NCBI GenBank assembly: GCA_019309485.1
Contig: JAFDGC010000010.1
Span: 1 to 64,000, forward strand
Source: Deltaproteobacteria bacterium
Lineage (GTDB): Bacteria > Desulfobacterota > Desulfobacteria > Desulfobacterales > UBA2156
Reading direction: 5' to 3'
Length of the DNA stretch: 64,000 bases
A program made the position numbers and the translations under genes. Of this stretch, positions 15,263 through 25,796 are shown piece by piece. Under the pieces are notes generated by a model. That model was not told where the DNA came from. It ran no database searches and worked only from the letters and a program-made list of their open reading frames with translations. Positions within the stretch are counted from its first letter, which is position 1; every line of letters starts with the position of its first letter.

Positions 15263-15841
15263 TCACAGGCACGCCTCGATGGCTTCCCATAAGGAGTCTT
15301 TTCCCTGGCCGGTCTTGGCGGAAAAAAGGATCAGGGCATCGGGTCCTTTTGAAAACGCCTCCAAAGCGGCGGCGCCTTGACGCAACTGCCGGGCCTTGGA
15401 AAGCTTGTCCGCCTTGGTCATGACCAGGATGCAGCGTCGTTTCCGGTCGGTCAACCATTCCACCAGGCCCAACTCCTCCTGGCGGGGCGTCCGCCGGATA
15501 TCCATCACCAGCACCACGCCTTTGAGGCTCTCTCTTTCCTGAAGGTACGTCTCGATCCATTGTTTCCAGTTTTTCCTCAAGGTAATTGGTACCTTGGCGT
15601 ATCCGTAGCCCGGCAGGTCCACGAACATCCACTTTTCGTTGATGAGAAAAAAATTCAGGTGTCGGGTCTTTCCCGGGGTATTGCTGGTTTTCACGAGACG
15701 CTTCCGGTTCACGAGGGTGTTGATGAGAGAAGATTTCCCCGCATTGGAACGCCCCAGGAAGGCGATTTCCGGGAACCGGCCCGCCGGATACTGTTTGGGT
15801 TCGACGGCGCTCTTGATAAATTCCGCCGACCGGATCTTCAT
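15263..15841 (-). CDS. engB: Ribosome biogenesis GTPase EngB (YihA/YsxC)
   Basis: 192 residues. G1 GRSNAGKSS, G2 SNTPGKTRHLNFF, G3 DLPGYGYAK, G4 TKADKL and G5 SAKTG. The size and the GYGYAKVP segment are typical of YihA/YsxC, which acts in 50S assembly. Lies 39 bases upstream of era. Confidence 0.95.
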   Translation of the reverse strand: MKIRSAEFIKSAVEPKQYPAGRFPEIAFLGRSNAGKSSLINTLVNRKRLVKTSNTPGKTRHLNFFLINEKWMFVDLPGYGYAKVPITLRKNWKQWIETYLQERESLKGVVLVMDIRRTPRQEELGLVEWLTDRKRRCILVMTKADKLSKARQLRQGAAALEAFSKGPDALILFSAKTGQGKDSLWEAIEACL

Positions 15842-15911
15842 GGGTTCTAGACTCCTTGGGCAACGGGTTCCACTTGAAAAAAGAAAACGGCCGTCTTGGT
15901 TTCCGAACGCG

Positions 15912-16784
15912 TCACACGATTTTGTTCAAGGGATACTCGATAATCCCTTCGGCGCCTTGTTTTAAGAGCTTGGGAATCAGGTCCCGGACGACCTGGCGGT
16001 CCACCACAGTCTCCACGGAAAACCACCGGCTCTGGTACAAGGGCGCCACGGTGGGGGCGTTCAGGCTGGGAAGCAGTGACACGATGTTTTCAAGGTTTTG
16101 CCCGGGGACGTTCATTTTCAACCCCACCAGCTTTTCGCCCAACAGGGCGCCTTTGAGCAACAGGGCGATCTGTTCGATCTTTTCCCGCTTTTCAGGCACC
16201 TTGAACGCCTCATGGTTGGCGATGAGCTGGGTGTTGGTCTGCATCAGCTCGAAGATGATCCTGAGCCCGTGGGCCCTGAGTGTGCTTTCGGTTTCCGTCA
16301 CCTCCACCACCGCGTCAGCAAGTCCGGAAACCACCTTGGCCTCGGTGGCGCCCCACGAAAATTCCACTTTCACGTTGATGCGGCGTTCTTCGAAAAACCG
16401 CTTCGTAAAATGCACCAGCTCCGTGGCGATCTTCTTTTCGTTCAAATCCTCCAGGGTGCGGACGGGGGAATCGTAGGGGACCGCCAAAACCCATCGGGCG
16501 GGCCGGGAGCTGACCTTGGAATAAATGAGATCGGCCACCACGTGGACATCGGAGGCGTTTTCGGCGATCCAGTCTTTTCCGGTCAAACCGGCATCCAGCG
16601 TACCGCCTTCCACATACCGGGACATCTCTTGGGCGCGGCAGATGGCGCATTCGATCAAGGGGTCGTTGATTTCCGGGAAATAGCTGCGCCCGTTCACGTC
16701 GATGGTCCATCCGGACCGCTGGAACAACGCGATGGTGGCGTTCTGGAGGCTTCCCTTGGGGATACCCAGCTTGAGTTTCGTCAT
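15912..16784 (-). CDS. hisG: ATP phosphoribosyltransferase, long form
   Basis: 290 residues, first step of histidine synthesis. Begins [32 protein letters not shown] is the conserved substrate region. The C-terminal 75 residues ([20 protein letters not shown] onward) form the ACT-like histidine feedback domain of the long HisG class, so HisZ is not required. Start ATG (16782-16784) overlaps the hisI stop as ATGA. Confidence 0.95.
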   Translation of the reverse strand: MTKLKLGIPKGSLQNATIALFQRSGWTIDVNGRSYFPEINDPLIECAICRAQEMSRYVEGGTLDAGLTGKDWIAENASDVHVVADLIYSKVSSRPARWVLAVPYDSPVRTLEDLNEKKIATELVHFTKRFFEERRINVKVEFSWGATEAKVVSGLADAVVEVTETESTLRAHGLRIIFELMQTNTQLIANHEAFKVPEKREKIEQIALLLKGALLGEKLVGLKMNVPGQNLENIVSLLPSLNAPTVAPLYQSRWFSVETVVDRQVVRDLIPKLLKQGAEGIIEYPLNKIV

Positions 16785-17158
16785 TTTCCATAAACCTTTC
16801 GCGGATCGAACACCGGCGAATCCACCACACGCACGGTGTCGCCCCGCACTTCCTTGTGAAAACAGCTGCGATGCCCCGTATGACACGCCGCATCGCCCAC
16901 CTGCTCCACCAGCAAAAGGACGGCGTCATCGTCACAGTCGATCCGGACCTCTTTGACGATCTGGTAGTGTCCGGAGGTCTTCCCTTTGATCCACAGCTCC
17001 TTTCGGCTGCGGCTGAAAAAGGTGGCCCTTCCAGTTTCCAGGGTGCTGCGCCACGCCGCTTCGTTCATGAATCCCAACATGAGGACCTCACGGGTTTCGT
17101 AATCCTGCACCACCGCCGGGACAAGCCCTCCCATTTTGTCAAAATCCAGAGTTATCAT
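16781..17158 (-). CDS. hisI: Phosphoribosyl-AMP cyclohydrolase
   Basis: 125 residues, third step of histidine synthesis. Signature [20 protein letters not shown] followed by TGHRSCF supplies the Mg and Zn ligands. The start is set at the ATG preceded by AAGGA (17158); the longer frame upstream lies in a dispersed repeat and is not coding. No HisE domain is fused. Coupled to hisG; the rest of the his genes are elsewhere. Confidence 0.95.
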   Translation of the reverse strand: MITLDFDKMGGLVPAVVQDYETREVLMLGFMNEAAWRSTLETGRATFFSRSRKELWIKGKTSGHYQIVKEVRIDCDDDAVLLLVEQVGDAACHTGHRSCFHKEVRGDTVRVVDSPVFDPRKVYGK

Positions 17159-17177
17159 TATCCATTCCTTAAAAAAC

Positions 17178-17332
17178 GATGGCTTCGTAAAATGCTCACC
17201 TGTGGCGTTGCGCGGCATTTTTCGCCTGCCTGTGCGTTGCACGCTTACAGGTCATCGCGAGGTACCTTTAATTATGCCTCATCCTGAAGAACTTGCGCGC
17301 CTTGCACCTGGAACTGTTTATTTTGCCATCCC
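17178..17332 (-). repeat. MITE-like dispersed repeat, copy A (one end lost)
   Basis: Read on the minus strand, about 155 bases match the element at 34618-34799 at roughly 85 percent identity by eye, including ATTCTTCAG/GTTCTTCAG and the shared GTGCAACGCACAGGCAGGCG. It keeps one terminal repeat (TTTTACGAAGCCATC) but lacks the outer 25 or so bases of the other end. It fills most of the hisI-PBP1A intergenic gap. Confidence 0.75.
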
Positions 17333-17557
17333 GATAACGGGAACGCTTCCCGCACAATTAAGGATGTGCACGCAAACGAGAATCGAAACCAAAATTAATA
17401 AAATCATGCGGTTAAATTGTCAATTCCTTTTTCCGCAAAACGGATGCAGCCGGTGCTTGTTTTGAAGGGCGGAGTTTGCTATTGAATAATGGTCGAACGG
17501 GAGCGATTTCAAGTCGACAAAAAGATCTGTTTCCAAAGCGGCCGGTTTGAACCCCCC

Positions 17558-19957
17558 ATGACCAAAAAAACATCACAGATACTCAAAAAGCGCGCCAAGA
17601 AAACGAATACGGGGAAAATAAGAGCGGTTTTCCGGTGGATTTTCTTTATATCCCTTTTATGCGTGGTCGGCGGAGGCGCCGCCCTAGCGGGCCTTTACTT
17701 TTACATCGCCGAAGGTCTTCCCCAGATCGGATCCTTGAAAGACTATCGCCCTCCCGTCATCACCACCATATATTCGGACGACAACCGGAAAATCGGTGAA
17801 TTTTACAAGGAACGGCGGATCGTGGTGCCGCTGTCCGACATCTCCCCCATGCTCAAAGCCGCGTTCATCGCCGCGGAAGACGCCCGCTTCTACCAGCACG
17901 AAGGCATCGACTTTGTCAGCATCCTCCGGGCCTTTTTCAAAAACATCGAGGCCGGCACCATTGTCCAGGGAGGGAGCACCATTACCCAGCAGGTGGCAAA
18001 ATCCTTCTTCTTGACACCGGAAAAGAGCTATCGCCGAAAGATCAAGGAGGCCATTTTGGCCTACCGCATCGAAAAGGCGCTTTCCAAAGATGAAATCCTC
18101 TACCTTTATTTAAACCAGATTTACCTGGGCCACGGCGCCTACGGCATTCAGGCGGCGGCGGAAAATTACTTCGGCAAGTCCGCCAAAGACCTCAATCTCG
18201 CCGAATGCGCCATGCTCGCCGGCCTCCCCCAGGCCCCCAGCGCCTATTCTCCGTTCCGCCATCCGGAAAAAGCCAAGGAGCGCCAAATCTACGTGATCAA
18301 CCGGATGGTGGCCGAAGGCTTCATCACCAACCTGGAAGCCACTGAGGCCATCAATGCCCAACTGAACATCCAGCCGCGCAAAAACTGGTTCATCGAAGAA
18401 GTCCCGTACTATACCGAATACGTGCGTCAATACATCGAAAACCGGTATGGGACGGACGCGCTTTACACCGACGGGCTCCAGGTGTATACGGCCGTGAATA
18501 TCGAAATGCAGAACATGGGACGCCTGGAGATCGAAGCCGGCCTACGCGACCTGGATAAACGCCAGGGGTATCGGGGACCCATCACCCGCCTGGCCAAGGA
18601 AGAGATTGAAGGTTTTTCAAAAACCCTCGAAGAAGAAATGGGCGCCGCTTCCCCTGCTGCAGGACAAATCCTCAAAGGCGTGGTGGTGGACGTGGAAGAC
18701 ACCGCCTCAAAGGTGGCGGTGCGAATGGGACGACACCGGGGGACCATTCTTTTGAAGGACATGAAATGGGCGCGGAAACCCGACCCGGAGGTGGCCTACT
18801 ACGAAGCCCGGTTGAGACGCCCGTCGGATGCCCTGGCGATGGGGGACGTGATCTGGGTCAAGGTCAAAGAAACGCCCGAAAAGGCCGATGCCCTCCATCT
18901 GGAACTCGAGCAGGAACCCATTGCCCAGGCCGCGCTTTTGTGCATCGAAAATGAAACCGGATATATCAAAGCCATGCTGGGTGGGCGGGATTTCCGTATC
19001 AGCCAGTTCAACCGCGCCGTCCAGTCCCGCAGGCAACCAGGTTCGGCCTTTAAACCCATCATTTACGCGGCGGCCCTGGACAAAGGGTATACACCCGCCA
19101 CGGTAATTATCGATTCGCCCATCGTTTACAGCGATGCGGAACGGGATTTCACCTGGAAACCCAAAAACTACAAGGAAAAATTCTTCGGCCCCACCCTTTT
19201 CCGGGAGGCCCTGATCCATTCACGGAACGTCGTCACCATCAAGATCCTCCAGGATATCGGGATCGACTACGCCATCGAATACGCCCAGAAACTCGGAATC
19301 GCTTCCCAGCTGGATCGAAACCTGGCGCTGGCCCTGGGGGTCTCGGGGGTGTCGCTGCTGGAACTGACGCGGGCTTACTCGGTTTTTGCCAACGCCGGCT
19401 ATCTTGTGGAGCCCGTATTCATCAAGCAAATCCTGGATCGGGACGGGAACGTGCTGGAAGAAACGGAGCCTAAAATCCAAAAAGTGATCGAAAAAAGCAC
19501 AGCGTACCTCATGACCCATCTTTTGGAAGGGGTGGTCAAGGACGGGACCGGGTGGCGGGTCAGAGCCCTCAACCGGCCCGTGGCCGGAAAGACCGGGACC
19601 ACGAACAATCTTTTTGATGCCTGGTTCATGGGGTATACCCCCCGATATACAACCGGCGTATGGGTGGGATTCGACGAAGAAAAATCCCTGGGGAAAGGGG
19701 AAACCGGATCCCGGGCCGCCAGCCCCATCTGGCTGGCTTTCATGAAGCAGGTCCTCGTCGACAAGCCCGTCCGGGTCTTTCAGGTGCCCGATGGCGTGGT
19801 GTTCATCAAGATCGATGCGGAAACCGGTCTCCTTCCCGTACCCGAATCCGAAAAGGTCATCTTCGAGTGTTTCAAGGAGGGAACGGCCCCCACCGAATAC
19901 TCCCCCCGGCCCGGCACCATCTCCGAGCCGGAACAATTCTTCAAATCCGATTTGTAA
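17558..19957 (+). CDS. Penicillin-binding protein 1A (bifunctional)
   Basis: 799 residues from ATG 17558 (an in-frame ATG at 17489 is an alternative; neither has a strong ribosome site). Basic cytoplasmic tail, one membrane anchor (WIFFISLLCVVGGGAALAGL), then a GT51 transglycosylase domain with AAEDARFYQHEGID, GGSTITQQVAK and YLNQIYLGHGAYG, an OB-like insert, and a transpeptidase domain with SAFK (active serine), HSRN and KTGTTNN. Polymerises and cross-links peptidoglycan in the periplasm. Class A PBP; mrcA/ponA type. Confidence 0.94.
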   Translation: MTKKTSQILKKRAKKTNTGKIRAVFRWIFFISLLCVVGGGAALAGLYFYIAEGLPQIGSLKDYRPPVITTIYSDDNRKIGEFYKERRIVVPLSDISPMLKAAFIAAEDARFYQHEGIDFVSILRAFFKNIEAGTIVQGGSTITQQVAKSFFLTPEKSYRRKIKEAILAYRIEKALSKDEILYLYLNQIYLGHGAYGIQAAAENYFGKSAKDLNLAECAMLAGLPQAPSAYSPFRHPEKAKERQIYVINRMVAEGFITNLEATEAINAQLNIQPRKNWFIEEVPYYTEYVRQYIENRYGTDALYTDGLQVYTAVNIEMQNMGRLEIEAGLRDLDKRQGYRGPITRLAKEEIEGFSKTLEEEMGAASPAAGQILKGVVVDVEDTASKVAVRMGRHRGTILLKDMKWARKPDPEVAYYEARLRRPSDALAMGDVIWVKVKETPEKADALHLELEQEPIAQAALLCIENETGYIKAMLGGRDFRISQFNRAVQSRRQPGSAFKPIIYAAALDKGYTPATVIIDSPIVYSDAERDFTWKPKNYKEKFFGPTLFREALIHSRNVVTIKILQDIGIDYAIEYAQKLGIASQLDRNLALALGVSGVSLLELTRAYSVFANAGYLVEPVFIKQILDRDGNVLEETEPKIQKVIEKSTAYLMTHLLEGVVKDGTGWRVRALNRPVAGKTGTTNNLFDAWFMGYTPRYTTGVWVGFDEEKSLGKGETGSRAASPIWLAFMKQVLVDKPVRVFQVPDGVVFIKIDAETGLLPVPESEKVIFECFKEGTAPTEYSPRPGTISEPEQFFKSDL

Positions 19958-19970
19958 GAAATGCCGGCCG

Positions 19971-20849
19971 CTATTCGACCTGTCCTTCCCGGAGGATGGC
20001 CATCAGGTATTTTCCGTAGTCGTTTTTGGTCATGTCCGAGGCCAATTCCTCGAGGGCCTCGGCGCGGATATACCCGAGCCGATAAGCGATTTCCTCGATG
20101 CAGGCGATCTTGAGCCCTTGCCGTGCCTGGATGGCCTGAACGAAATTGGCGGCCTGGTGCATGGAATTGTGAGTCCCAGTATCCAGCCAGGCCATCCCCC
20201 GGCCCAGCAGTTCCACCCGCAACCGCCCCTTCTCCAGATACACCCGGTTCACATCAGTGATCTCCAATTCCCCCCGGGGCGACGGCTTCAAGGAGGCCGC
20301 GATGTCTATGACGTCGTTGTCATAAAGATACAGGCCGACCACGGCGTAGTGGGACTTGGGATTCTTGGGTTTTTCTTCGATGCCGATGACATTCCCGGCA
20401 GGATCGAACTCCACCACCCCATAGCGCTCCGGATCCTTCACGGGGTAACCGAAGATGAGCCCGCCTTCATGCACCTGAACCGCGTGTTGCAGTGTCTCGG
20501 ACAGATCGTGGCCGTAAAAAATATTGTCTCCCAGGATCAGGCAGACGGAATCCCCGCCGATAAAGGGGCTTCCGATGATGAAGGCCTGGGCCAGCCCCTC
20601 CGGGCGGGGTTGCTCCGCATAGGAAAGGGAAAGTCCGATCTGGGACCCGTCCCCCAAAAGCCTTTCGAAGCTGGGCAGATCCTGAGGGGTCGAAATGATG
20701 AGAATCTCCCGGATCCCGGCCAGCATGAGAACGGACAACGGATAATAAATCATGGGTTTGTCGTACACTGGGAGGAGCTGTTTGGAAACCACCCGGGTGA
20801 TGGGATACATCCGTGTGCCGGATCCGCCTGCAAGGATGATGCCTTTCAT
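19971..20849 (-). CDS. rfbA: Glucose-1-phosphate thymidylyltransferase
   Basis: 292 residues. Makes dTDP-glucose, the first step to dTDP-rhamnose and related surface sugars. N-terminal nucleotidyltransferase signature [13 protein letters not shown] with [18 protein letters not shown], then [12 protein letters not shown] and GDNIFYG. Full length with a strong AAGGAAGG ribosome site. The other rfb genes are not nearby; it converges on the PBP1A gene with 13 bases between stops. Confidence 0.95.
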   Translation of the reverse strand: MKGIILAGGSGTRMYPITRVVSKQLLPVYDKPMIYYPLSVLMLAGIREILIISTPQDLPSFERLLGDGSQIGLSLSYAEQPRPEGLAQAFIIGSPFIGGDSVCLILGDNIFYGHDLSETLQHAVQVHEGGLIFGYPVKDPERYGVVEFDPAGNVIGIEEKPKNPKSHYAVVGLYLYDNDVIDIAASLKPSPRGELEITDVNRVYLEKGRLRVELLGRGMAWLDTGTHNSMHQAANFVQAIQARQGLKIACIEEIAYRLGYIRAEALEELASDMTKNDYGKYLMAILREGQVE

Positions 20850-20886
20850 GAACCTTCCTTTCTTTATGATTCCGCCCCGGCAGAGA

Positions 20887-21228
20887 TTATTTCGACCCGA
20901 ATCGACGCTTGGCCTCTTCCGGGTCGGTACAGATATCGAAGACCTTGTCCAGCCGGGTCAGCTCGAAGACGGCCCGGATCCGCTCCTGAAGACATGCCAG
21001 CTTGACATCCCCGCCTTCCTGGTGCACCTGCCGTAAAACGGAGATCAAGGCCCCCAACCCGGTACTGTCGATGAACCCCACATCCTTCAGATCCACCACA
21101 AGGCGGAGGGTCCTGTCCCGGATCAACACCGCCATCTCCTTCTTAAAGATCGGGACCGTCGATGCATCGAGCATCCCTTTGAGGGCGACCACCGTCACCC
21201 CGTTTTGTCGCCGGAGGAAAAATTCCAT
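20887..21228 (-). CDS. STAS-domain anti-sigma factor antagonist
   Basis: 113 residues, a lone STAS domain of the SpoIIAA/RsbV type. The phosphorylatable serine lies in [15 protein letters not shown]. In partner-switching systems the dephosphorylated form binds an anti-sigma kinase; a PP2C phosphatase normally reactivates it. The phosphatase gene next door is damaged in its receiver domain. No anti-sigma kinase gene is present here. Confidence 0.9.
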   Translation of the reverse strand: MEFFLRRQNGVTVVALKGMLDASTVPIFKKEMAVLIRDRTLRLVVDLKDVGFIDSTGLGALISVLRQVHQEGGDVKLACLQERIRAVFELTRLDKVFDICTDPEEAKRRFGSK

Positions 21229-21241
21229 GCGGTTCTCCTGT

Positions 21242-22326
21242 TCATTTCACGGCGCCGGCAGCCGGATTTCGCCCTTGTCCTCCAAAGGCTATGCCCAGGA
21301 GGCTCACATCATCCGGCGGGGGTTCATGGCCGCCGAACGCCATCATGGCATCAATGACCCCATCCACCTGATCTTTAAGGCTTTTGTGCATCGTCGATTG
21401 AAGACATTCGTAAAAGCGCGCCTCACCGAAAAACCGTTCGTCCCATGTGCGGTATTCGGTGATTCCGTCCGTATACGCAAAGAGGCGGTCCCCCGGAAAG
21501 AGCCGGGCTTCTCCTTCTTCGAACAAAACCCCTTCCCCCAGACCGATGACGGTCCCCCCTTCTTTCAGAAGCGTCACGGTACCGTCTTTGCGCAAAAGCA
21601 CCGGCGGCGGGTGGGCCGCATTGCTGTAACGGATGCGACCGTCATTAATATTGAGGATCAAATAACTCAAGGTGAAAAATTTATCAAAGCGCTCCATGGG
21701 AAATTCCCGGTTCACGGCGGCGAGCACCTCCGACGGCGAAACGATCTCATAAAACGGGGGCGGCCGGATCGCCTTTTTCAACAGATACCCCGGCCGGGAA
21801 TTCAGCATCTGGTAGGCGGAAACGGCAACCATGGCGGCCGGAACCCCGTGTCCGCTGATATCGAGGATGTAGATTCCCCAGTGGGTTTCATCGAGGGGGA
21901 AAAGGTTGAAAAGGTCTCCCCCGATCCGGTAGGAGGGAATAAACCGCCACGCCGTCTCCATGCCCGGCACCTGAACGAAAGCCGGCGGCAGCAGGCTTTT
22001 TTGAATCTCGGCCGCCGCTCGTAAATCGTCGTCCAGGCGGGCTTGCTTTTCCTGCAATTCCCGGTTGGCACCCATCAAATCGAGGGTCAGCCTGCGGATC
22101 TTGAGGTGCACCCGAACCCGGGCCAGGATCTCGCCCTTGTCGAAGGGCTTGGTCACGTAATCCGCTCCGCCCAGGTTCAACCCCTTGATTTTGTCCTCGG
22201 GCCGCGTCTTGGCTCGGCTTCGGCCACCCGGTACCCTTCCTTTTCCAAGATTTTTTTAAGAAGGGTGCGGTTGACGGGATTATCGTCCACCAAGAGGATC
22301 GTTTCGGCCGTTGTCTTTTTCATCAT
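21242..22326 (-). pseudogene. Response regulator-PP2C (RsbU-like) phosphatase, receiver domain broken
   Basis: The gene starts MMKKTTAETILLVDDNPVNR (first part of a receiver, with the acidic pair) and runs to GYRVAEAE, then shifts frame and stops at 22177. The next frame resumes at [20 protein letters not shown] with TKPF, the last part of a receiver, followed by a coiled linker and an intact PP2C/SpoIIE domain ([26 protein letters not shown]). About 50-55 receiver residues, including the phosphoacceptor aspartate, are missing. An ATG at 22180 could still give a 312-residue phosphatase lacking most of the receiver. It lies next to a STAS gene, its expected target. Confidence 0.75.
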
Positions 22327-22362
22327 CCCCGAAATCCGCGCTGAATCCGTTGACCGTCCGAG

Positions 22363-23931
22363 TCAAGATGCAAAAAAAACCGTTTCCCCCATGCACGGAA
22401 CGCGCACCGTGTACCCTTCCTCTTTCAGCTTACCGGCGAAGGCCAGGGCCTGTTCTTCTTCTCCGTGGACCACGGCAATGCGTTGGATCCGCAGGTTGGT
22501 ATTTTTTAAAACCCGGAGCATCTCGTTTTTGTCCGCATGCGCGGAAAATCCGCCCAGTGAGAGTACCCGGGCTTTCAGGTTAAAGGTGTTGTTATAGAAC
22601 TTCACCTGGGGGACCTCGCCCTTTCTTCCTCTTTGGGCATAGTCTTCCCCCAGCTCCAGGATGCGCCGCCCCAGGGTATTGGCAGCCATGAAACCGACGA
22701 TGAGGATGGTATTTTTCGGGTTTTGAATCTTGTGCCGCAAATGGTGCAGGATGCGCCCGCCTTCGCACATTCCGGATCCGGCGATGACGATGTGAGGCCC
22801 TTTTTTCCGCATCAGTTTCATGGAATCTTCCACCGATACCACGAATTCAAGGGAAGAAAAGGAAAACGGATTCTTCCCCTGGGTGAGAAAGTCTTCGTGG
22901 GATTCCCGGTCATAGACTTCCGGGTGTTCCCCATAGACACGGGTCAGCTCCACGGCAAGGGGGCTGTCCAGGTATACCGGAATTCTCGGCGCCTCTTTTT
23001 TATCGAAGAGATCGTGAATCACGTAAAGCAATTCTTGGGTACGGCCGAAGGCAAAGGAAGGAATGAGGAGCACCCCGCCGCGGCGCACGGTTTCCGCGAT
23101 GATCTTTCCCAGGTCCGGCCTCAAGTCCGCCACGGGATTGTGTTCCCGGTCCCCGTAAGTGCTCTCCATGATCAGCCAGTCCAGGTCCCGGTCCGCTTCG
23201 GCAAACTCGAGGGTGGGATTCTTTAAGATGGGCTTTCCGAACCGCCCGATGTCGCCGGTATACCCAACGGTTCGGAGGCGGCCGTTTTCCCGGATCCTCA
23301 GGATACAGAAGGCGGACCCCAAAATATGGCCGGCATCATAAAGGGTGCATACGGCGTCCCCGGCCACTGGGATCTCGTGCCGGTAGGGATACCCCTCGAA
23401 ATGGGGGAGGGCCTGCTGAGCATCCTCCACGGTATACAACGGCTCCACGTACTCCAGGTGGTAACGGCGGATGGTGTCCTGGATGACTTCCAGGTTGAGC
23501 TGGGCCCGGCTTTTTTTCAAGAGCCTTTTAATCTTCCGGTCCTGCTTTTCTCTCTGCTGGTTTTTCATCTCGGTCAAAAACGACCGCACGGTCTTGTAAT
23601 TGAAGTATTCGGCGTCGGACTGCTGGATATGGGCCGAATCCAAAAGGAGGTAACCGGCGGCATCCGCCGTGGCGCGGGTACAGACAATGCGGCCGTTGAA
23701 GCCGTTTTTCATCAACAGGGGAATGCGGCCGGAATGATCGATGTGGGCATGGGAAAGAAGGAGGGTGGTTAGCATCCGAGGATCGAAGGGAAGGATCCGG
23801 TTTTTTTCCTGGCTATCTTTGCGCCGTCCCTGAAACAACCCGCAGTCAAAGGCAATGCGATCCTTTTCCCGGGTCAATACGTGAAAGGAACCGGTGACTT
23901 CCCTGGCGGCGCCGTAGAATGTGATGTGCAC
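22363..23931 (-). CDS. MBL-fold/beta-CASP ribonuclease-like hydrolase
   Basis: 522 residues. Metallo-beta-lactamase motifs: HAHIDHSGR (zinc ligands), DAGHILGSAF and GYTGDIGR, then a beta-CASP region with GSGMCEGGRILHHLRH and the terminal GGFSAHADKNEM. This arrangement matches the CPSF73-like RNA-processing exonuclease group found across bacteria and archaea. GTG start with GGGAGA ahead. Probably cytoplasmic RNA processing. Confidence 0.88.
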   Translation of the reverse strand: MHITFYGAAREVTGSFHVLTREKDRIAFDCGLFQGRRKDSQEKNRILPFDPRMLTTLLLSHAHIDHSGRIPLLMKNGFNGRIVCTRATADAAGYLLLDSAHIQQSDAEYFNYKTVRSFLTEMKNQQREKQDRKIKRLLKKSRAQLNLEVIQDTIRRYHLEYVEPLYTVEDAQQALPHFEGYPYRHEIPVAGDAVCTLYDAGHILGSAFCILRIRENGRLRTVGYTGDIGRFGKPILKNPTLEFAEADRDLDWLIMESTYGDREHNPVADLRPDLGKIIAETVRRGGVLLIPSFAFGRTQELLYVIHDLFDKKEAPRIPVYLDSPLAVELTRVYGEHPEVYDRESHEDFLTQGKNPFSFSSLEFVVSVEDSMKLMRKKGPHIVIAGSGMCEGGRILHHLRHKIQNPKNTILIVGFMAANTLGRRILELGEDYAQRGRKGEVPQVKFYNNTFNLKARVLSLGGFSAHADKNEMLRVLKNTNLRIQRIAVVHGEEEQALAFAGKLKEEGYTVRVPCMGETVFFAS

Positions 23932-23941
23932 GGGATCTCCC

Positions 23942-25783
23942 TTATGTTTTTTTGATTTTCAAATGGAGTTCATCCAGTTGTTCTTTCCCGGCCTCCGAGG
24001 GGGCGTTTGTCATCAGGCAGGCGGCCTTCTGGGTTTTGGGGAACGCTATGACGTCCCGTATGGAGGCCTCCCGGCAAAGGAGCATGACCAGCCGGTCGAA
24101 TCCGAAGGCGATCCCGCCGTGGGGCGGGGCCCCGGCATCGAGGGCTGAAAGCAAGAAGCCGAATTTTTCTTCCCGGGCTTCGGGTGAAAGGCCCAACACC
24201 TGGAAAATTTTCTCCTGGAGCTGTCTTTGATGGTTCCGGATGCTCCCCCCGCCGATTTCGTAACCGTTCAGCACCAGGTCGTAGGCCCGGGACCGGACCC
24301 GAACCGGGTCGGTTTCGAGAAACGGGATATCCGTTTCCAGGGGCGCCGTGAAAGGATGGTGCAGGGCCTTGAACCGTTTTTCCATGTCGTCGTACTCCAG
24401 AAGCGGAAAATGGGTGATCCATAAGAATTGAAACCGGGTGTCATCAATGAGTTTCAGCTTTTTCCCCAGAAGGTTTCTTAGATTCCCCAAGGATTCATTG
24501 ACGATGACGGAATCATCGGCCATGAAAAAAACGAGATCCCCCGGTGCCATGTCCAGCCGCCGGGCCAACCGGTCCTTTTCCGCTTCAGAGAAGTACTTGG
24601 CAATGGGGGACTGCCATTCCGTTTCCTTGACCTTGACCCAGGCCAGCCCCTTGGCTTTGTATATTTTCACGAACTCGGCGAGATCATCGATGTCTTTTCG
24701 GGAAAAGCCTCCGCAACCCTTTGCGTTGAGGGCCTTGACGATCCCTCCCCCTCGAGCAACGCTGGAAAAGGTCTTGAAATCGGAATCCAATAAAAGATCC
24801 GTCACCTCTTCGAGTTCCAGGCCGAAGCGGGTGTCGGGGCGATCCAGGCCGAAGCGGTCAATGGCTTCAGCGTAAGAAATTCTCGGCAACGGCAAAGAAA
24901 GGGGTTCCCCCCGGAGCGCTCGAAACATCTCGGAGAGCATCCGCTCCGAAACGTCCATGATGTCTTCTTCCCCCACAAAGGACATCTCCATGTCGATCTG
25001 GGTGAACTCCGGCTGTCGATCCGCCCGGAGATCTTCGTCCCGGAAACACCGCACGATCTGGTAATATCGGTCGAATCCCGAGATCATCAAAAGCTGCTTG
25101 AAAAGCTGGGGGGATTGAGGAAGCGCGTAGAACTGTCCGGGGTTCACCCGGCTTGGGACGATATAATCCCGGGCCCCTTCCGGCGTGGAACGGGTTAAAA
25201 AAGGGGTCTCGATGTCCAAAAACCCGTTTTGGTTCAAAAAGCTGCGGACGGCGGCGGCGGCCCGATGCCGCGACAACAGGTTTCTTTGCAGCCGCGGCCG
25301 CCGAAGATCGATGTGTCGGTGTTTCAGGCGGATCATCTCCGAAACATCCAGATCGTCTTCGATGAGAAAGGGCGGCGCCGATGCGCGGCTCAAAATGCGC
25401 AGCTCAAAGACAAGAACTTCGATCTCCCCGGTTTCCAGGGTTGGATTGGTCATGCCATCGGGGCGCCGGTCCACGCGTCCCCGGACCGCAATGACGTACT
25501 CGCTGCGCAGCGCATGAGCCTTTTCATGGACGGCAGCATCCACATCGGGGTTGAAAACCACCTGGGTGATCCCTTCCCGGTCCCTTAAGTCCACAAAGAT
25601 GACGCCCCCGTGATCCCGCCGGCGCTGGACCCAGCCCATGAGGACCACTTCTTTTCCCGTGTCACCGGCCCGCAGGGCGTTCAGGTGATGGGTTCGACGC
25701 CACGCGCCCAGGGCATCGGTGTTCAATGCATCCGGGATTGTTCTGTCTTGGGTGTTCGCTTTTTCAAGCTGCTCAGGTTCCAT
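23942..25783 (-). CDS. aspS: Aspartate--tRNA ligase
   Basis: 613 residues, bacterial-type with the GAD insert domain. N-terminal OB fold (VVLMGWVQRRRDHGGVIFVD), class II motif 2 (FRDEDLRADRQPEFTQID) and motif 3 (GIAFGFDRLVM). The first 35 residues are an extra leader before the usual start; the ATG at 25783 is used. Directly downstream of hisS (13 bases), a common aminoacyl-tRNA synthetase pair. Confidence 0.96.
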   Translation of the reverse strand: MEPEQLEKANTQDRTIPDALNTDALGAWRRTHHLNALRAGDTGKEVVLMGWVQRRRDHGGVIFVDLRDREGITQVVFNPDVDAAVHEKAHALRSEYVIAVRGRVDRRPDGMTNPTLETGEIEVLVFELRILSRASAPPFLIEDDLDVSEMIRLKHRHIDLRRPRLQRNLLSRHRAAAAVRSFLNQNGFLDIETPFLTRSTPEGARDYIVPSRVNPGQFYALPQSPQLFKQLLMISGFDRYYQIVRCFRDEDLRADRQPEFTQIDMEMSFVGEEDIMDVSERMLSEMFRALRGEPLSLPLPRISYAEAIDRFGLDRPDTRFGLELEEVTDLLLDSDFKTFSSVARGGGIVKALNAKGCGGFSRKDIDDLAEFVKIYKAKGLAWVKVKETEWQSPIAKYFSEAEKDRLARRLDMAPGDLVFFMADDSVIVNESLGNLRNLLGKKLKLIDDTRFQFLWITHFPLLEYDDMEKRFKALHHPFTAPLETDIPFLETDPVRVRSRAYDLVLNGYEIGGGSIRNHQRQLQEKIFQVLGLSPEAREEKFGFLLSALDAGAPPHGGIAFGFDRLVMLLCREASIRDVIAFPKTQKAACLMTNAPSEAGKEQLDELHLKIKKT

Positions 25784-25796
25784 GATTTCATCCGTT

